In this document: one piece after another, positions 32,614-40,646 of the stretch | How the letters are laid out: each line of letters starts with the position of its first letter | Numbering within the stretch: position 1 is the first letter of the stretch | Source: a virus | Strand: one strand, 5' to 3' | Virus record (IMG/VR): IMGVR_UViG_3300034072_001149 | Coordinates: 95,201-159,200 of that record | Length of the DNA: 64,000 nt | Made by a program: the position numbers and the translations under genes | Notes under the pieces: model-generated | What the model saw: only the letters and a program-made list of their open reading frames with translations | Databases searched by the model: none | What the model was told of the DNA's origin: nothing

Positions 32614-32871
32614 TTAGGCGCGGCCCACCGCAGCAAGGATCTCTTCAACTTCGTTGACAGCTTCCTTGTCAGCTTCCAGTGAAGCCTTGTATGCTGCCTT
32701 GATGGCCTTGTTGATGGCCGCAGGCTTCAGATTTAGCTCTTCCGCAACAGCCTTGACAACATCCTTGAAGCCGGCCTTGAGGTCGTCAACTTCCTGGGTG
32801 ATCTTGAGACCTTCGTCGATAACGCGCTTGAGCTTCTTGGTATCTTCAGTGGTCAGGTTGGTAGTGCTCAT
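32614..32871 (-). CDS. dsbA: DsbA-like transcription modulator
   Basis: 85 residues from the ATG at 32871 (GGAGAA upstream), near the size of T4 DsbA (89). All-helical, with a pattern like the Phage_DsbA family: KLKRVIDEGLKITQEVDDLK, then AVAEELNLKPAAINKAIKAA and an acidic end. T4 DsbA binds double-stranded DNA and enhances late promoters. Late promoter cores found across this window fit. Assigned by pattern memory, not alignment. Confidence 0.65.
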   Translation of the reverse strand: MSTTNLTTEDTKKLKRVIDEGLKITQEVDDLKAGFKDVVKAVAEELNLKPAAINKAIKAAYKASLEADKEAVNEVEEILAAVGRA

Positions 32872-32931
32872 ATTGTTCTCCATAATGAACTTTTGTGAGT
32901 TCACTATGAACAATCTGATACCAACTTGTCA

Positions 32932-33123
32932 TTATTCTGGTTTGACAATGACTCGATAAATGCCCTGAGAGTCTTGAACCACTGCTGGCTTTAGACCTTG
33001 CCTTTGGATCTCTCTTAGCTCTCTTTCAAGACGTATCAACTCATTATATCCACCAATTTGCTTGGCAAAGCCTGCGATTTTACTAGCCTTCTTCAGGTAT
33101 GCAGGGGAAGCTGACCAACTCAT
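32932..33123 (-). CDS. Small basic protein
   Basis: 63 residues from the ATG at 33123, overlapping the upstream stop (ATGA). A basic helical first part (LKKASKIAGFAKQIGG, then LIRLERELREIQRQGLK) is followed by a short beta hairpin. Function unknown. Confidence 0.65.
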   Translation of the reverse strand: MSWSASPAYLKKASKIAGFAKQIGGYNELIRLERELREIQRQGLKPAVVQDSQGIYRVIVKPE

Positions 33124-33866
33124 TTCCAACGCTTGACAATATGAACTGAACGGGCCGAGGTATCAGAGATTGGATCTAAGGACTTTAGATCCATCTGTGC
33201 GTCCTTGTGCAGGGCACGATAACTCATGTCATGAGAGAGCTTCTCTGGTGCTGGGAGACCCTCTTGCTTGGCTAACTTTGTGGCAGTCTTGTGATCAGCT
33301 TCGGCTTTGGCCAATTCAAGATCCAAGTCATCATCCAAAACTTCTTTTTCCGTCTTGGCAGGAATCACTGCCATGTTCTTAGAAGCTATGAAATCTAGAA
33401 CCTTGTTGTAATCTTCTAGATTATCAAACGCAATACAGGCTACCGTTCTGGTTTCGCGATTAATAAAATCCCAACGACGCTTCAAAGCATCATGTGCTTC
33501 TCGAACCTGGTCTGGTGTCATAAAAGTCACACTAGTTGGACCTCTAGACACCCAGGGAATACCCTTATACATCAGGACTCCCATAGCCGTTTCCAACTCT
33601 TCGTCAGTATCGAACTCAATAGTATTTTCAAGGCTGACTTCAGTATCTTCTACGTCGTCAACCTCTTCATCTTCAACCACTGGCTTAGCCTTGGGCTTTG
33701 GTGTCTTTTTGACCCTAGTGGTGAGCTCTGAAATTTCCGACGAATCCAATTCCATTTCAGCTGAAACTTCATTTATGGCTTCATCAAGGCTGATTCCAGT
33801 TATAGTCCTCTCTGCTACGCGGAACGAAGCCTCGGCGAGAAGAGTCTCGAAAATCAATTTGTTCAT
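33120..33866 (-). CDS. Acidic linker protein, unknown function
   Basis: 248 residues. An N-terminal helical segment (SLDEAINEVSAEMELDSSE) leads to a Lys/Pro linker (KKTPKPKAKP) and a very acidic run (EDEEVDDVEDTEVSLE). A folded middle (ELETAMGVLMYKGIPWVSRG) and a polar end follow. A late promoter core (33891-33896) and AGGAGG precede the start, so it may be a virion or assembly protein. Confidence 0.72.
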   Translation of the reverse strand: MNKLIFETLLAEASFRVAERTITGISLDEAINEVSAEMELDSSEISELTTRVKKTPKPKAKPVVEDEEVDDVEDTEVSLENTIEFDTDEELETAMGVLMYKGIPWVSRGPTSVTFMTPDQVREAHDALKRRWDFINRETRTVACIAFDNLEDYNKVLDFIASKNMAVIPAKTEKEVLDDDLDLELAKAEADHKTATKLAKQEGLPAPEKLSHDMSYRALHKDAQMDLKSLDPISDTSARSVHIVKRWK

Positions 33867-33890
33867 GGGGAACCTCCTATGGGTTTCCCC

Positions 33891-33896
33891 TATTTA
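33891..33896 (-). promoter_or_regulatory. Late promoter core (TAAATA)
   Basis: Minus-strand CAATAAATAG context, 24 nt before the start of 33120-33866 and overlapping the stop codon of the upstream FKL gene. Confidence 0.55.
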
Positions 33897-34151
33897 TTGA
33901 CGAATTGACACCTGGTCCGCGAATCTTAGCTTGAACAGGGCAGCGTCATATGGATCTTCAAACCAAACGCCGGTTTCATGTGGATTAAAGCGGTGTTTGA
34001 TCGCCACTGTCAGCCATGGTTCAACTTCTTCGTCCCACCAATCGGCCAGCATGTCACGCTGCGCATTACTCAGAATCCTAGGGAGGCCAATGTCAGACCA
34101 AAATATAGTGATGCTTCGTAGTGTTACGATTATAGGATCCACTATCCCCAA
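33894..34151 (-). CDS. FKL-motif small protein
   Basis: 85 residues. VWFEDPYDAALFKLRFADQ carries the signature with seven residues after it. The W-helix is DMLADWWDEEVEPWLTVAIK. It overlaps its upstream, membrane-anchored paralogue by 10 nt. Function unknown. Confidence 0.82.
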   Translation of the reverse strand: MGIVDPIIVTLRSITIFWSDIGLPRILSNAQRDMLADWWDEEVEPWLTVAIKHRFNPHETGVWFEDPYDAALFKLRFADQVSIRQ

Positions 34152-34591
34152 GCCAACTTAAAGAAGCTGGCATCTCCTTTTTTCATGAATCTATAGTGAT
34201 ATGGATTCACTATGACCCAAGAACCTCGGCAACAATTGTCCGCCCATTCGGCTATTTCTTTTCGAATACGGTCTGAACTTTCACCAACCGCTTCACGTTC
34301 AGCAATCTTCTGCCTGTTGACTTTGATATCATGACCAACAAATATTGACCACCAGTTGGTCATATGTCCATATCGGTTATGAAGAACCAACAAGGTAAAA
34401 AAGATAGCAGGGGATATTTGTATCATATGCCACCAATAACTGTTAGAGGTGGAAAAGTACAACAAAAGTGGCAATACGACACTAACAACCAAAGTTATAT
34501 TAACTGTCGTGATGATATCTCCAGAAGATAGTCCTGGATTGTTGATCCTTCTACGAGCCAGTGAATAGTCCAGTTGATATGGCTCGATCAT
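34142..34591 (-). CDS. Membrane-anchored FKL-motif protein
   Basis: 149 residues from the ATG at 34591 (40-nt overlap with the UV endonuclease gene). Two hydrophobic spans (ITLVVSVVLPLLLYF and ISPAIFFTLLVLHN) form a membrane hairpin, followed by YGHMTNWW and a soluble domain ending YRFMKKGDASFFKLAWG. The domain includes EWADNCCRGSWVIV. The HGH/NWW stretch is shared with the other membrane member at 59690-60082. Confidence 0.8.
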   Translation of the reverse strand: MIEPYQLDYSLARRRINNPGLSSGDIITTVNITLVVSVVLPLLLYFSTSNSYWWHMIQISPAIFFTLLVLHNRYGHMTNWWSIFVGHDIKVNRQKIAEREAVGESSDRIRKEIAEWADNCCRGSWVIVNPYHYRFMKKGDASFFKLAWG

Positions 34592-35591
34592 AAAGCTGTC
34601 GCGACGCAATTTGCTTCCCCTTTGCCTCAACTTCCAGATCAGTCCAGACTAGATGACTTAACGCCCAATCGTTTGACCCTTGATTCCAGCATCCAAAGCT
34701 ATGCGCTCTTAGCTTGCTGGGTTTAAATTCCTCACGGAGAACTGTATAGTCTGGGCGACTAGTAGAGCAAGCGTCTTTTAGTAGAAGTTCTGAACTTGTG
34801 CTAAAATGCCCAAGCGGACGAACCCCACGCCACGATTCTTTGACCTTGTCAATCCTAGGATCATTTGGCTTTATATATTGACCATCTGATTGGACCCAAT
34901 GATGATGGATATCTAGAACAATAGGGACAACCGAATGTAGGTCCGCTGCCAGCATAGCATCAAGTGAACAACCAAACTCGTCATTCTCAATAGTCAAAAG
35001 ATTACGAAGAGTGGGAGATAGTCGATTCTGTATTGTGCTTTTGAGCCTCTTGAGTTCTGGATCTAGATTGTTGTTGGCATGTATATTGATGGCAAATCCT
35101 TGCGTGTGCCAGTCTGCACCATATCCCATTGATTCGGCCAGATAGCCATGGTATTCTAGATCCACAATGCTATTGTCTACCACATCAGTTCTCTGGCTAC
35201 AAAGGGTAGTGAACTGGCCGGGATGAGTACAAAGCCTAATGCCATTGGCAGAAGCGAAAGAGCTGGTGTTTTTCAGTCCATCTGATATTAGACGTTTGAC
35301 ATCAGAATGATCATATACCCAAGCAAAATCAGAAACGGTAAAGGCAGGCAGGAAATCGCTGGTAATGCGAAAAAGACGCATCTGCTCTGGCTGTTTGGCG
35401 ATCCATTTCAGCTGGTTATCAAGAGCTTTGATATTATGCTCTACAAGCCCGTAGAGCTTTGTGTAGACCTGCTCTTTTGTCATCTTGCGCAGAGCTGTAA
35501 GCGTCGTGGACGCTTGATTCATAGAAGCTTTAAGGGCTTTGTCTTCGGTTTCAAACTTACAGCAGAAACCAATACGTGGGAAGGTGTTCAT
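34551..35591 (-). CDS. uvdE: UV damage endonuclease (UvdE/UVDE)
   Basis: 346 residues. It nicks DNA 5' of UV photoproducts, starting excision repair. The family fold is shown by RIGFCCKF at the start, LFRITSDFLPAF, THPGQFTTLCS, NIHANNN, LTIENDEFGCS and VLDIHHHW, which give most metal-binding His, Glu and Asp residues of the TIM barrel. T4 uses DenV instead, so this is a functional replacement. The start codon overlaps a small hairpin (35590-35609) and has no clear ribosome site. Confidence 0.9.
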   Translation of the reverse strand: MNTFPRIGFCCKFETEDKALKASMNQASTTLTALRKMTKEQVYTKLYGLVEHNIKALDNQLKWIAKQPEQMRLFRITSDFLPAFTVSDFAWVYDHSDVKRLISDGLKNTSSFASANGIRLCTHPGQFTTLCSQRTDVVDNSIVDLEYHGYLAESMGYGADWHTQGFAINIHANNNLDPELKRLKSTIQNRLSPTLRNLLTIENDEFGCSLDAMLAADLHSVVPIVLDIHHHWVQSDGQYIKPNDPRIDKVKESWRGVRPLGHFSTSSELLLKDACSTSRPDYTVLREEFKPSKLRAHSFGCWNQGSNDWALSHLVWTDLEVEAKGKQIASRQLYDRAISTGLFTGS

Positions 35592-35609
35592 ACCGCTACT
35601 TAGCGGTAT
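35590..35609 (-). promoter_or_regulatory. Hairpin overlapping the uvdE start codon
   Basis: ATACCGCT/AGCGGTAT, perfect 8-bp stem with a 4-nt loop; two bases of the ATG (35591-35589) lie in one arm. It could terminate the upstream transcript or block initiation. No T-run follows. Confidence 0.5.
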
Positions 35610-35635
35610 GACACTACCAAATCAACACCTAAAAG

Positions 35636-36031
35636 TCACCAACGGGCGACGACCTGGATATCGATGACTTCACCGAACTCCGTGGTGACAGTGCCGACCA
35701 TATGCTTGCGATTATCCATCCAGTAATCGTTTTCATATTCCCGAACCTCACGATTCGTGCCACCCAGGCTATTGCCCTCGGCATCGTGGGTTGGTCGGTG
35801 CGTTGACACGCGAGTCCAGTTGCTAGGATCCAGCAGGGCGGGCCAAAAGACCGTTGTCATTTCACCCGACTGTTCCTTATTCACAATATTGAACTGATTT
35901 TTGACTATCTCAGGTTCAGCCTGGATCTTATCAATCAGTGCCTGTAGGCAGTCGGCGCTCGAAAAACGCTTTTCGCCTGGGTCACGAAACATAGGCGTCA
36001 GTCCGATACCTGCGATGGGGTTGAACGTCAT
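35636..36031 (-). CDS. Unknown phage protein
   Basis: 131 residues. Helical N-terminal half (SADCLQALIDKIQAEPEIVK), then a polar, Asn/Arg-rich segment and a beta-rich end (HMVGTVTTEFGEVIDIQVV). The start overlaps the stop of the small secreted or membrane gene. No family recognised. Confidence 0.72.
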   Translation of the reverse strand: MTFNPIAGIGLTPMFRDPGEKRFSSADCLQALIDKIQAEPEIVKNQFNIVNKEQSGEMTTVFWPALLDPSNWTRVSTHRPTHDAEGNSLGGTNREVREYENDYWMDNRKHMVGTVTTEFGEVIDIQVVARW

Positions 36032-36207
36032 CTGAATGCCCTTTCCACAATAACATCACAATTTGTTTTGCCGGCCTTAAAGCAAGCAATCATTGCCTTG
36101 GCCTTGGCCTTGGCTTCATGTTCAGCAGCTTGGCTAAACCCCATACCCATGAAAAGAGCAATAAAGGCAAGGCCAAACATAATAGTGAATACCTTTACGT
36201 CACTCAT
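36028..36207 (-). CDS. Small exported or membrane-anchored protein
   Basis: 59 residues from the ATG at 36207, overlapping the ligase stop. A hydrophobic N-terminal span (FTIMFGLAFIALFMGMGFS) ending QAAE could be a signal peptide or anchor. The rest has Ala/Lys repeats and two cysteines (IACFKAGKTNC) that may pair. Function unknown. Confidence 0.62.
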   Translation of the reverse strand: MSDVKVFTIMFGLAFIALFMGMGFSQAAEHEAKAKAKAMIACFKAGKTNCDVIVERAFR

Positions 36208-38192
36208 TAGCCCCACCTATCCTTGGCGTCCATAATCGAAATCACATTGTCTTCACCGAGCAACTGGCGTGCCTTGACCAGCTTGCTGGAATTGCCCGAA
36301 GGGTCCTTGGCCACAAGGTAGGTCGTGTCCTTGTTGACCGAGGAGCCGATCCGACCCGAGCGGGCCTCAATCTTGGCTTCTAGATCCTTGTCACGAATAC
36401 CCGTGAAAACCACAGTAACACCCTCGAGGTCACCACCCGTGACCTTTTCCTTGGGAGCAACCAACGTGTAATAGCCGTCGATTTCCTTGAGGAAGTCCAG
36501 AAACTTGGGCAGGTTGTCCACGATAGTCTGTGCCGTCTTGGACTCAAAGCCCTCGAGCTTGGCAATATCCTGCACCGTGACCGTGCCGTTGAGAATAGGG
36601 TCGCTGCCCAGTGCCTCAACTACCTTGGTCATCTTGCGTCGACCAATACCTCGTCCCAACAGCGAAGTAGCACCGGCAAGGATACCAAGCTCTACGTTGT
36701 TGAGCTTGAGACGTAGACCTTCCCAGATCTTCTTGCCCGCGCTATCACCGGTGGCTTTCTGAAGTTCTGCCTGGGTGGCTCGGATGATTGAAATCGGACT
36801 CTTGAAGCCAGCATCGTAAAGCTTTTCAATGCTTCCCTCCCGGAGGTGGGGCACGTCAAGACCAGTAGTGCCAAACATTGCGTTGATGACCTCGAGCTGA
36901 ACCGCACGATTGTTATTCGTATCGGTCATGATGAGATCGACCTGACCATCGCTCCATTCCAGCGGACCAAAATCCGCTTCACTCGGTTCAGCCCACTTTG
37001 CCGCAGGTTCCACTACCTTCTGGATGAAGGGAATGACGTCACCCGACCGAGTGATTTGGATCTTAGCGCCAGGACCGATGATATTGTCGCGGATAAACTT
37101 GGCGTTGAACCCGGTGGCGTAGGTAATGGTCACACCGACCAGGTCAACGGGGTCGATTTCCACTCGCGGCTTCAAATAGCCGGCCTTGCTGGGGTTCCAG
37201 TGGACTTCCTTGACCGTTGCGATTGCGACATTGTCCTCACTGCCAACCTTGAACTTCTTGCTGCTGATCGGATTGATGCTGCTGGACTTACGAGTCAGCT
37301 TTTCCACAATCGCGATATTGTCCAGATCAATCACAATACCGTCAATAGCAGTTGGGCTCTTGGAACGACGCTCGTTGAGGTAAGCAATCAGAAACTCGTC
37401 AGTGAGTTCACGACCCTTTTTGGTAATATAAGGCGTGACTTCATAGCCGGCTTCGGCAAGAACTCGGAACTGTTCCGACTTGCTCATCAGCGGCTTGACC
37501 ACGCTGGTAGCGATCACCTTGACATTGTCATAAAACGTATCAGGGGATTCGCTAGCGTTCATGCGACCTGCCACATAATTGCGCGGATTTTTGTAAGTGC
37601 GGCCGCCTTCAGCTTCAGCATTTGCCTTCATGTTGTTGAAAACATCGTCGGCCATAATGACTTCAAGACGAACATCATGATTTTCGATATTCATCACATC
37701 AAGGCTGCGAGGAAGTGACTTGATGCGCTTCATATGACGTGTGATATCCGCTCCCTGGAAACCATTGCCGCGCGAATAAGAAATTCGGAGTTCGCCAGCT
37801 TTTCCGTGGCAGTTGAGAGCAGACGTGCCGTCCTGTTTGTCCGAGATCACGAAAGTCTCGTCCAACCAGCCGTTGGCTTCTATCCACTTGATGGTTTCGC
37901 CTTCATATACCTGATCCAGCGAGCCCATAGGATGTGGAAGGTCGATCTTGCCGCCGCGCACATCGCTACCGACAGAGACCAAAAACTTGTTGTTGGGGTC
38001 GATGCTACGGAGCATCTTTTCGAGTTCATCATACTGAGCGTCGGTAAGAAAGCTCTCTTCTTCTACACCATTGTGGAAGAGGTCCGATGCTTCGGTCAGG
38101 ATGTGGACGAGCATTTCGGGGGTCGGTTCGACCTCACCATTGATAATCTGCTGTGATGCTTCGACCGCATCGAAGAACGGCATCGTGGTCAT
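36207..38192 (-). CDS. ligA: NAD-dependent DNA ligase lacking the zinc finger
   Basis: 661 residues, LigA length. It seals nicks using NAD. The N-terminal Ia-like domain leads to the adenylated lysine K119 in DKQDGTSAL, then NPRNYVAGRMNA and IDGIVIDLD. An OB fold (VEIDPVDLVGVTITYATGFN) and helix-hairpin-helix repeats (GIGRRKMTKVVEALG) follow. A C-terminal BRCT domain (LEGVTVVFTGIRDKD) is kept. The four-cysteine zinc finger usually between OB and HhH is absent; the matching stretch (PSEADFGPLEWSDGQVDLI) has no cysteine. T4 itself uses an ATP-dependent ligase. Confidence 0.95.
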   Translation of the reverse strand: MTTMPFFDAVEASQQIINGEVEPTPEMLVHILTEASDLFHNGVEEESFLTDAQYDELEKMLRSIDPNNKFLVSVGSDVRGGKIDLPHPMGSLDQVYEGETIKWIEANGWLDETFVISDKQDGTSALNCHGKAGELRISYSRGNGFQGADITRHMKRIKSLPRSLDVMNIENHDVRLEVIMADDVFNNMKANAEAEGGRTYKNPRNYVAGRMNASESPDTFYDNVKVIATSVVKPLMSKSEQFRVLAEAGYEVTPYITKKGRELTDEFLIAYLNERRSKSPTAIDGIVIDLDNIAIVEKLTRKSSSINPISSKKFKVGSEDNVAIATVKEVHWNPSKAGYLKPRVEIDPVDLVGVTITYATGFNAKFIRDNIIGPGAKIQITRSGDVIPFIQKVVEPAAKWAEPSEADFGPLEWSDGQVDLIMTDTNNNRAVQLEVINAMFGTTGLDVPHLREGSIEKLYDAGFKSPISIIRATQAELQKATGDSAGKKIWEGLRLKLNNVELGILAGATSLLGRGIGRRKMTKVVEALGSDPILNGTVTVQDIAKLEGFESKTAQTIVDNLPKFLDFLKEIDGYYTLVAPKEKVTGGDLEGVTVVFTGIRDKDLEAKIEARSGRIGSSVNKDTTYLVAKDPSGNSSKLVKARQLLGEDNVISIMDAKDRWG

Positions 38193-38235
38193 CTGAACTC
38201 CTTGTGCTTGATCTATATTCGATCTTTAACACAGG

Positions 38236-38637
38236 CTACTCAGATGTCAAGCGGATAAGCTCTTCCTGGATTGTTTCCATGGGAAAATGTTTGGATAGGC
38301 TTTTCAAAAGGATTCTACGATACCATAGATTCCATTCTTTGGCATCGGCACTCAAAGCAGCTTGTTCAATAGCCTCTTGTGCGGCAATGCCAACAAGATC
38401 CTCATGATGTAGTTTCAAAGCCAAGTCATAAAACTCAGCAAAGGTCAATGTTCCAACTTCGTCATCATCTTCAGGTAAAGCTGGGACCTTATTGACCTTG
38501 AAATCATAATCTGGCGATGTTCCCAAACTAAGACCAATCCAAAACTCCTCAGAATCTTGGTCCCAGGCCTGTTCCAATGTAGTCCTATGGTTACTGTTGG
38601 GATCAAGAAGTGATTGAACAATCTCAATAGTTTTCAT
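38236..38637 (-). CDS. Unknown acidic phage protein
   Basis: 133 residues, acidic, helical at both ends (IVQSLLDPNSNHR, and ILLKSLSKHFPMETIQEEL) with an acidic linker (LPEDDDEVG). AKEWNLWYRRILLK is the most distinctive stretch. It lies 7 nt after the RyR-domain gene in the direction of transcription. Function unknown. Confidence 0.72.
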   Translation of the reverse strand: MKTIEIVQSLLDPNSNHRTTLEQAWDQDSEEFWIGLSLGTSPDYDFKVNKVPALPEDDDEVGTLTFAEFYDLALKLHHEDLVGIAAQEAIEQAALSADAKEWNLWYRRILLKSLSKHFPMETIQEELIRLTSE

Positions 38638-38644
38638 CGTTCAA

Positions 38645-39250
38645 TCACTTCTTGTTAAGCCAGCGATTTAACTCGTCTCTGGATACTACCACGTATCCTT
38701 GTTCAGCGAGCATATTCATGAATAGATGCGGTAGTTCGTAATCAACTTTGCGATATTGTTCTGGTAGTTGTTCCCAGGGGCGCATAAGTGGATGTTGTTT
38801 ACTTTTCTCATTTACCAATAGACCAAATGACCAACCGGATTTTGCTCTAGCATCATACCAGCGTTGGTGTTGGTGCTTAGCCAGCGTTTCACAAAGATTG
38901 TTGTAATCGTCTTCGTCCATTACAACGGCGTCAGCTGGTCCTTGACGCGCGGATTTCACTTCCTCAGAACTTGTTTCAATCTCGCCCTCGGGGTATGCTT
39001 CTTCAATAACTTCCGCTTCTTTTGGTGTTAAATCACGGGTTAGAGGAATTTCATAATAATGGGTGCCACCTCGGGTTTCCTTATGGACCATAAAGACCAC
39101 ATCTGGATCACCTTGGGGATTGGTAGTCTGAACACTGGAGAGAACTCCACTGGGCAGGTTGTTCTTAACACAATGATACCACGCAAGAGCCTCTTCTTTG
39201 CCAAGAGGCTCGTTCGTTTTTAATCTAATGAAGAGGGGAATCTCTGTCAT
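38645..39250 (-). CDS. RyR-domain protein
   Basis: 201 residues. The C-terminal third fits the RyR (ryanodine-receptor repeat) domain: HQRWYDARAKSGWSFG, then KQHPLMRPWEQLPEQYRKVD and a closing AEQGYVV. The N-terminal part is a separate small domain (IPLFIRLKTNEPLGKEEALAWY). RyR domains occur singly in bacteria and phages, where they probably bind a nucleotide-derived ligand; the role here is unknown. It sits directly after the putative holin gene. Confidence 0.75.
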   Translation of the reverse strand: MTEIPLFIRLKTNEPLGKEEALAWYHCVKNNLPSGVLSSVQTTNPQGDPDVVFMVHKETRGGTHYYEIPLTRDLTPKEAEVIEEAYPEGEIETSSEEVKSARQGPADAVVMDEDDYNNLCETLAKHQHQRWYDARAKSGWSFGLLVNEKSKQHPLMRPWEQLPEQYRKVDYELPHLFMNMLAEQGYVVVSRDELNRWLNKK

Positions 39251-39251
39251 A

Positions 39252-39785
39252 TTAATACTTATCTGGTTCTACGTCTGGATTATCTAGATTTGTTGAGTCA
39301 TCATACACTGGATCAACTGGACCAGTATTCAGATTAACTTGCGTAACTGGCATCTGAGTAGGTGGCGTCTGGGCCACTTGTGATGGCATAACATAAGTTG
39401 GCACCATTACTGGTGTATTGGGTGATCTATCACTTTCACCTGTTTGGCGGATTTGTTCAATCTGAGCATTACCTCGAGTCCACGCAGCAACACCTAGAAT
39501 AGCACCGAACGCAACATGGAATAGTCCACTTCCACTCATAGTCAGCGGGACCCAAGGCGTTCTATTCTGAACCAAGGCAATAGCAACCGAAGGATCAAGA
39601 TCCTTCAAACTAGCAGCCATTTGGGTTATATTAGATGTCTTAAATCCCATGAATGCCGGAGCAATGATGAAATCAAAAAGACAGATGGCAAGATAAACTA
39701 CCGCAGCAGCAGGACGCCAAGTCCTGTTGAGCCACGACTCTGTCTGATCTAGGTTTCCTAGACTTTTGACATTTTGATTCGTCAT
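39252..39785 (-). CDS. Putative holin (3-TM family)
   Basis: 177 residues. TWRPAAAVVYLAICLFDFIIAP resembles the start of the three-transmembrane holin family. Two further hydrophobic stretches follow (VAIALVQNRTPWVPLTM and FHVAFGAILGVAAW). A long Pro/Thr/Gln-rich hydrophilic tail ends in DNPDVEPDKY. Holins open the inner membrane for lysis enzymes. No endolysin is visible beside it. A late promoter core lies upstream at 39840-39845. Confidence 0.65.
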   Translation of the reverse strand: MTNQNVKSLGNLDQTESWLNRTWRPAAAVVYLAICLFDFIIAPAFMGFKTSNITQMAASLKDLDPSVAIALVQNRTPWVPLTMSGSGLFHVAFGAILGVAAWTRGNAQIEQIRQTGESDRSPNTPVMVPTYVMPSQVAQTPPTQMPVTQVNLNTGPVDPVYDDSTNLDNPDVEPDKY

Positions 39786-39805
39786 TGTCGATCTCCCTGT
39801 GAAGA

Positions 39806-39843
39806 ATAGGGCGTGAAAAGCTATTGCCTCTCACGCCCTATTT
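39806..39843 (-). terminator. 12-bp hairpin between fibre and holin genes
   Basis: Perfect stem AATAGGGCGTGA/TCACGCCCTATT with a 14-nt loop. It lies 3' of the structural gene 39862-40632. The upstream arm overlaps a late promoter core (39840-39845), so termination and re-initiation may be combined. Confidence 0.65.
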
Positions 39844-39845
39844 AC
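39840..39845 (-). promoter_or_regulatory. Late promoter core (TAAATA)
   Basis: Minus-strand GTAAATAG, 54 nt upstream of the putative holin start and inside the terminator stem. Confidence 0.4.
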
Positions 39846-39861
39846 CAAGATTTATGCCGAT

Positions 39862-40632
39862 TTATCGAGCAAAAGCATAACGTCCTGAAACCACATCACC
39901 TGTATCTAGATCATATGGAAGAGCATCAATATCAAGAATCAAGTTTCTGTCAGTGACCGAATATTGATTCGTTTGGATTCTCTGACCATTGACTTCGATG
40001 GTAATTGTTCCGACCTGTGGTGCGAACTCGAAGAAGTTCAGGAATGTATAGGTTCCTGACGTAATGGAGTTTCCGGTATATTCAACTGCGGTGTCACGTA
40101 GATTGACACCAGCGCCGCCTAGACCAGTGGCACCAATATAACGGTGACCAACAAGCCATAGGCTGGTAATACCGGCAGGAACTGTGTTGACAAAGCGCAG
40201 GACACCTGCGGTATAGTCAAAAACCCACTCCTGGTTGTTAACACCACCATTCAGCTTATTTGCTGGTACAGTGGGATCGTTGCGATAAACGTCAACTAGG
40301 TATCCAGGATCGACCGATGGAGCAATCCAGTTACCTAGCTTTGTGCCAAGATCATTGAATGTTTCAGTGGCAATCCAAGCAGCGTTGCCAGCAACAGTAA
40401 TGTCTGCTGTCATTCTAATTGCTTGGGCTGGACCATAGTAGCGAACAATGGTATCAGTAGCAAATGGAGCCGGTACTGGAATAGTTTCCGCAAAAATTGA
40501 GTTGCTGTAGACTGGAGCAGGAGAGCCAATAGTTTCTTCGAAACCTTGCTTTCCGGCGCCACCTGTGTTAGCAACACCAAAGATGGTCTTTTTCCAGAGG
40601 AAGTCGACCTTCTGTGTATCAGAAATAGGCAT
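39862..40632 (-). CDS. Virion structural protein, fibre-associated
   Basis: 256 residues. The first half is beta-rich without recognised domain (APFATDTIVRYYGPAQAIRM). The end, TITIEVNGQRIQTNQYSVTDRN...LDTGDVVSGRYAFAR, matches a small C-terminal domain also found at the ends of 42420-44660 and 44685-45764. It is part of the six-gene late structural block and probably belongs to tail fibre or baseplate. Confidence 0.78.
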   Translation of the reverse strand: MPISDTQKVDFLWKKTIFGVANTGGAGKQGFEETIGSPAPVYSNSIFAETIPVPAPFATDTIVRYYGPAQAIRMTADITVAGNAAWIATETFNDLGTKLGNWIAPSVDPGYLVDVYRNDPTVPANKLNGGVNNQEWVFDYTAGVLRFVNTVPAGITSLWLVGHRYIGATGLGGAGVNLRDTAVEYTGNSITSGTYTFLNFFEFAPQVGTITIEVNGQRIQTNQYSVTDRNLILDIDALPYDLDTGDVVSGRYAFAR

Positions 40633-40646
40633 AAGTCAATTCCTCC

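Noticed and set aside
36846-37718. 290-residue plus-strand open frame inside the ligase gene
   Set aside because: Antisense shadow of ligA, which has all ligase motifs; no ribosome site or family.
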